Shown: positions 62,524-64,000 of the stretch, one piece after another
Numbering within the stretch: the first letter of the stretch is position 1
How the letters are laid out: every line of letters starts with the position of its first letter
From: Microbacterium maritypicum
Lineage (GTDB): Bacteria; Actinomycetota; Actinomycetes; Actinomycetales; Microbacteriaceae
Assembly (NCBI RefSeq): GCF_041529975.1
Contig: NZ_CP168030.1
Location: forward strand, 1,922,001 to 1,986,000
Length of the DNA: 64,000 nt
Direction: 5' to 3'
Made by a program: the position numbers and the translations under genes
The notes under the pieces: model-generated
Seen by the model: the letters and a program-made list of their open reading frames with translations, nothing else
Told to the model about the DNA's origin: nothing
Databases searched by the model: none

Positions 62524-63203
62524 CGACGTCGACCGGTATCTTCGAGCGCTCGCTCGGAGACGATTTCGCCCGGCTCCACCCGCAGCTCCAGCGTCGCTTC
62601 GGGGTCGGCGTCGAGGCCGGGTACGGCTGCATCGGACGCGGCACGATGACGGAGGTGCGTCGTGGCCCCTGGTGGACGCTGCCCTTCCTGCTGATCGGGA
62701 CGTTCCGGAACATCCTCTTCCCGGAGCGCGGACGCGATGTCCCGTTCCGGATCGACAACCATGCGTACCTCGATGATTTCGGCCGTGAGACCGTGACGTT
62801 CGTCCGGACGATGGAAGTGCGCCCCGGGCGTCGCCGACGCTTCGACGCCACCATGATCTACAGCGATGCCCGCCGTCGAGTGGTCGACTATCTGGGCACG
62901 CATCAGCACCTGGCGGTCGACCTCGACCTGGCCGTCACCGACGACGGCGCTCTGCAGCTGACCTCCGGCGAGCAGCGGTTCTACGAGGGGCCTCTCGCCT
63001 TCCGATTCCCGATGCTGTTCAGCGGGCGGGCGCGTCTGCGGGAGAGATACGACGATGAGCAGCAGCGGTTCCTGATCGATCTCGAGATCCACAACGACAT
63101 CCTCGGATTCCTGTTCGGCTACCGCGGCGCGTTCACGTGCGAGTTCGTCGAGGGGCCGGCGCCTGCGACCGTCAAGCCCTATCGTGAGGAGCTTCGCGAA
63201 TGA
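62520..63203 (+). CDS. DUF4166-domain protein
   Basis: A 227-residue protein without signal or membrane helix. The start IFERSLGDDFARLHPQLQRRFGV and the VPFRIDNHAYLDDFGRETVTFVRTM segment match DUF4166. The core recurs in the next gene (ALGDDAERLHPEILAQMRV, DVPFRIDT), so the two are tandem paralogues. ATGA overlaps on both sides. DUF4166 is sometimes fused to saccharopine-dehydrogenase-like proteins, but function is unknown. Confidence 0.8.
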   Translation: MTTSTGIFERSLGDDFARLHPQLQRRFGVGVEAGYGCIGRGTMTEVRRGPWWTLPFLLIGTFRNILFPERGRDVPFRIDNHAYLDDFGRETVTFVRTMEVRPGRRRRFDATMIYSDARRRVVDYLGTHQHLAVDLDLAVTDDGALQLTSGEQRFYEGPLAFRFPMLFSGRARLRERYDDEQQRFLIDLEIHNDILGFLFGYRGAFTCEFVEGPAPATVKPYREELRE

Positions 63204-63865
63204 CGGCCAGGGGCGCCGTCTTCCTCGCCGCGCTCGGCGACGACGCGGAGCGGTTGCACCCGGAGATCCTCGCGCAGATGCGGGTGGAGGCCGAGAGCGA
63301 CAGCGCGGCCGGCGTGTTCTCGGTCGCCGGCAGCCGGTTCGGGCGGCTGACCGCTCTGGGGTACCCGGTGGTGGGACCCGGACTGCTCGTCACGCGTTTC
63401 GCCCGCGATGTCCCGTTCCGGATCGACACGGTGGCCGGCCGATCGCGATCGGGCCGGGCGACCCTCGCCGCCCGGCGGGAGTTCCGGTTTCCCGGGGCGA
63501 TCCAGCACATCTCCGATCGCCTCACGGTGACCGAGCGCCCCGGGATCCTCCACAACGTACTGGGCGTTCGCGGGCGCGTTGAGATGCTCGAGGAGTGCGC
63601 CGTCACGTCGGAGGGCGCCCTGCGGATGCGCTCCCGCGCGGTGGCCCTGCGGGTCGGCAGACACCGGATCACACTTCGCGGCATCCTGCGCCTCGATGTC
63701 GACCTCGTCGACGGCTGGGACGACGCCGAGCAGCGTCGCACCATCGCGATGCGCGCCACGAACCCCGTGCTCGGAACAGTCCTCGAGTACCGCGGTTGGT
63801 ACCGCCACGCGGAGCACACCGACCGCGACGCCGGGGCCGCCCCCGGATCGGGTCAGTACGAGTAG
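63200..63865 (+). CDS. DUF4166-like protein, diverged paralogue
   Basis: A 221-residue protein. Residues 8-30 and the VTRFARDVPFRIDTVAG segment parallel the preceding DUF4166 protein, but the middle is more divergent and Ala/Arg-rich. Same likely fold. It overlaps the upstream gene by four bases (ATGA). Its last 13 bases overlap the 3' end of the convergent exonuclease III gene. Function unknown. Confidence 0.75.
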   Translation: MTARGAVFLAALGDDAERLHPEILAQMRVEAESDSAAGVFSVAGSRFGRLTALGYPVVGPGLLVTRFARDVPFRIDTVAGRSRSGRATLAARREFRFPGAIQHISDRLTVTERPGILHNVLGVRGRVEMLEECAVTSEGALRMRSRAVALRVGRHRITLRGILRLDVDLVDGWDDAEQRRTIAMRATNPVLGTVLEYRGWYRHAEHTDRDAGAAPGSGQYE

Positions 63866-64000
63866 TCGACGACGACCGGAGCGTGATCGCTCCAGCGTTG
63901 GTCGTAGGCCGCCGCGCGGGCGACGTGATAGGTCGCGACGCGCTCGGCGAGTGCCGGCGTGGCGAGGTGGTAGTCGATGCGCCACCCCGAGTCGTTGTCG
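63853..64000 (-). CDS. xthA: Exodeoxyribonuclease III (partial, C-terminal 48 residues)
   Basis: Only the 3' end is inside the window. The visible peptide runs through DSGWRIDYHLATPAL and ends SDHAPVVVDYSY. RIDYHL and the SDHAP catalytic His-Asp motif are characteristic of the exonuclease III family (AP endonuclease and 3'-exonuclease of base-excision repair). The stop is at 63855-63853. Confidence 0.9.
   Translation of the reverse strand, partial: DNDSGWRIDYHLATPALAERVATYHVARAAAYDQRWSDHAPVVVDYSY

Overview
The window is about 64 kb of high-GC (roughly 70%) DNA from an actinobacterium, most likely a Microbacteriaceae member close to Microbacterium. The clues are the codon bias, GTG starts, many -10 boxes that sit 6-7 bases before a start codon (leaderless mRNAs), a DUF222/HNH (13E12-type) gene, and the gene order tRNA-Gln, glmU, prs. 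It reads as ordinary chromosome. I see no integrase, phage module, insertion sequence or CRISPR array.

Layout. 1-6345 (minus): a peptide-scavenging operon with an N-acyl-D-amino-acid deacylase-like amidohydrolase, two serine hydrolases without signal peptides, and a Dpp/Opp-type ABC transporter cut by the window start. 6526-11758: LacI regulator and a multiple-monosaccharide ABC importer (mmsA, mmsB, chvE), with matching LacI-type operators. 11838-17821: DUF222/HNH protein with a possible SOS box, spermidine-synthase-like protein, ABC-F ATPase, CPA1 antiporter. 17926-20637: metQ, metN, metI methionine importer. 20624-22566: RluA-type pseudouridine synthase, MarR regulator, GNAT acetyltransferase. 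22693-25238: tRNA-Gln(TTG), glmU, prs. 25332-28291: FMN-binding lipoprotein, ApbE and an NqrB/RnfD-FNR fusion, a compact candidate route for electrons across the membrane. 28322-29426: an AbiEi/DUF559-like gene flanked by two copies of a 70-bp palindrome. 29481-31744: two-component system.

31820-45802 looks like one carbohydrate-acid utilisation region. It holds an acetylesterase, a very large Tat-exported protein of unrecognised catalytic family, an enolase-superfamily dehydratase, an IclR regulator, a sugar ABC importer, an SDR, a DHDPS-family aldolase, an SMP-30 lactonase and a KDPG-type aldolase. A 14-base motif (TTATGCATNTTGTG) recurs in two of its promoter regions and may define the IclR regulon.

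45913-49465: MacB/FtsX-like ABC pair and a FAD-linked oxidase. 49516-58524 is a gluconate/idonate region: gnd, a beta-hydroxyacid dehydrogenase, a D-2-hydroxyacid dehydrogenase, a second IclR regulator, an MHS-type transporter, an SDR, an FAH-family hydrolase, an idonate-dehydrogenase-like enzyme and gluconokinase. Paired TCCAACGG-type repeats spaced 19 bp lie in front of two of its transcription units. 58548-64000: a 41-residue membrane protein, rplY/ctc, pth, a proline-rich membrane protein, trpS, an SRPBCC plus two DUF4166-like genes, and the C-terminus of exonuclease III.

All assignments come from reading the sequence and recalling family motifs. No database search was possible.
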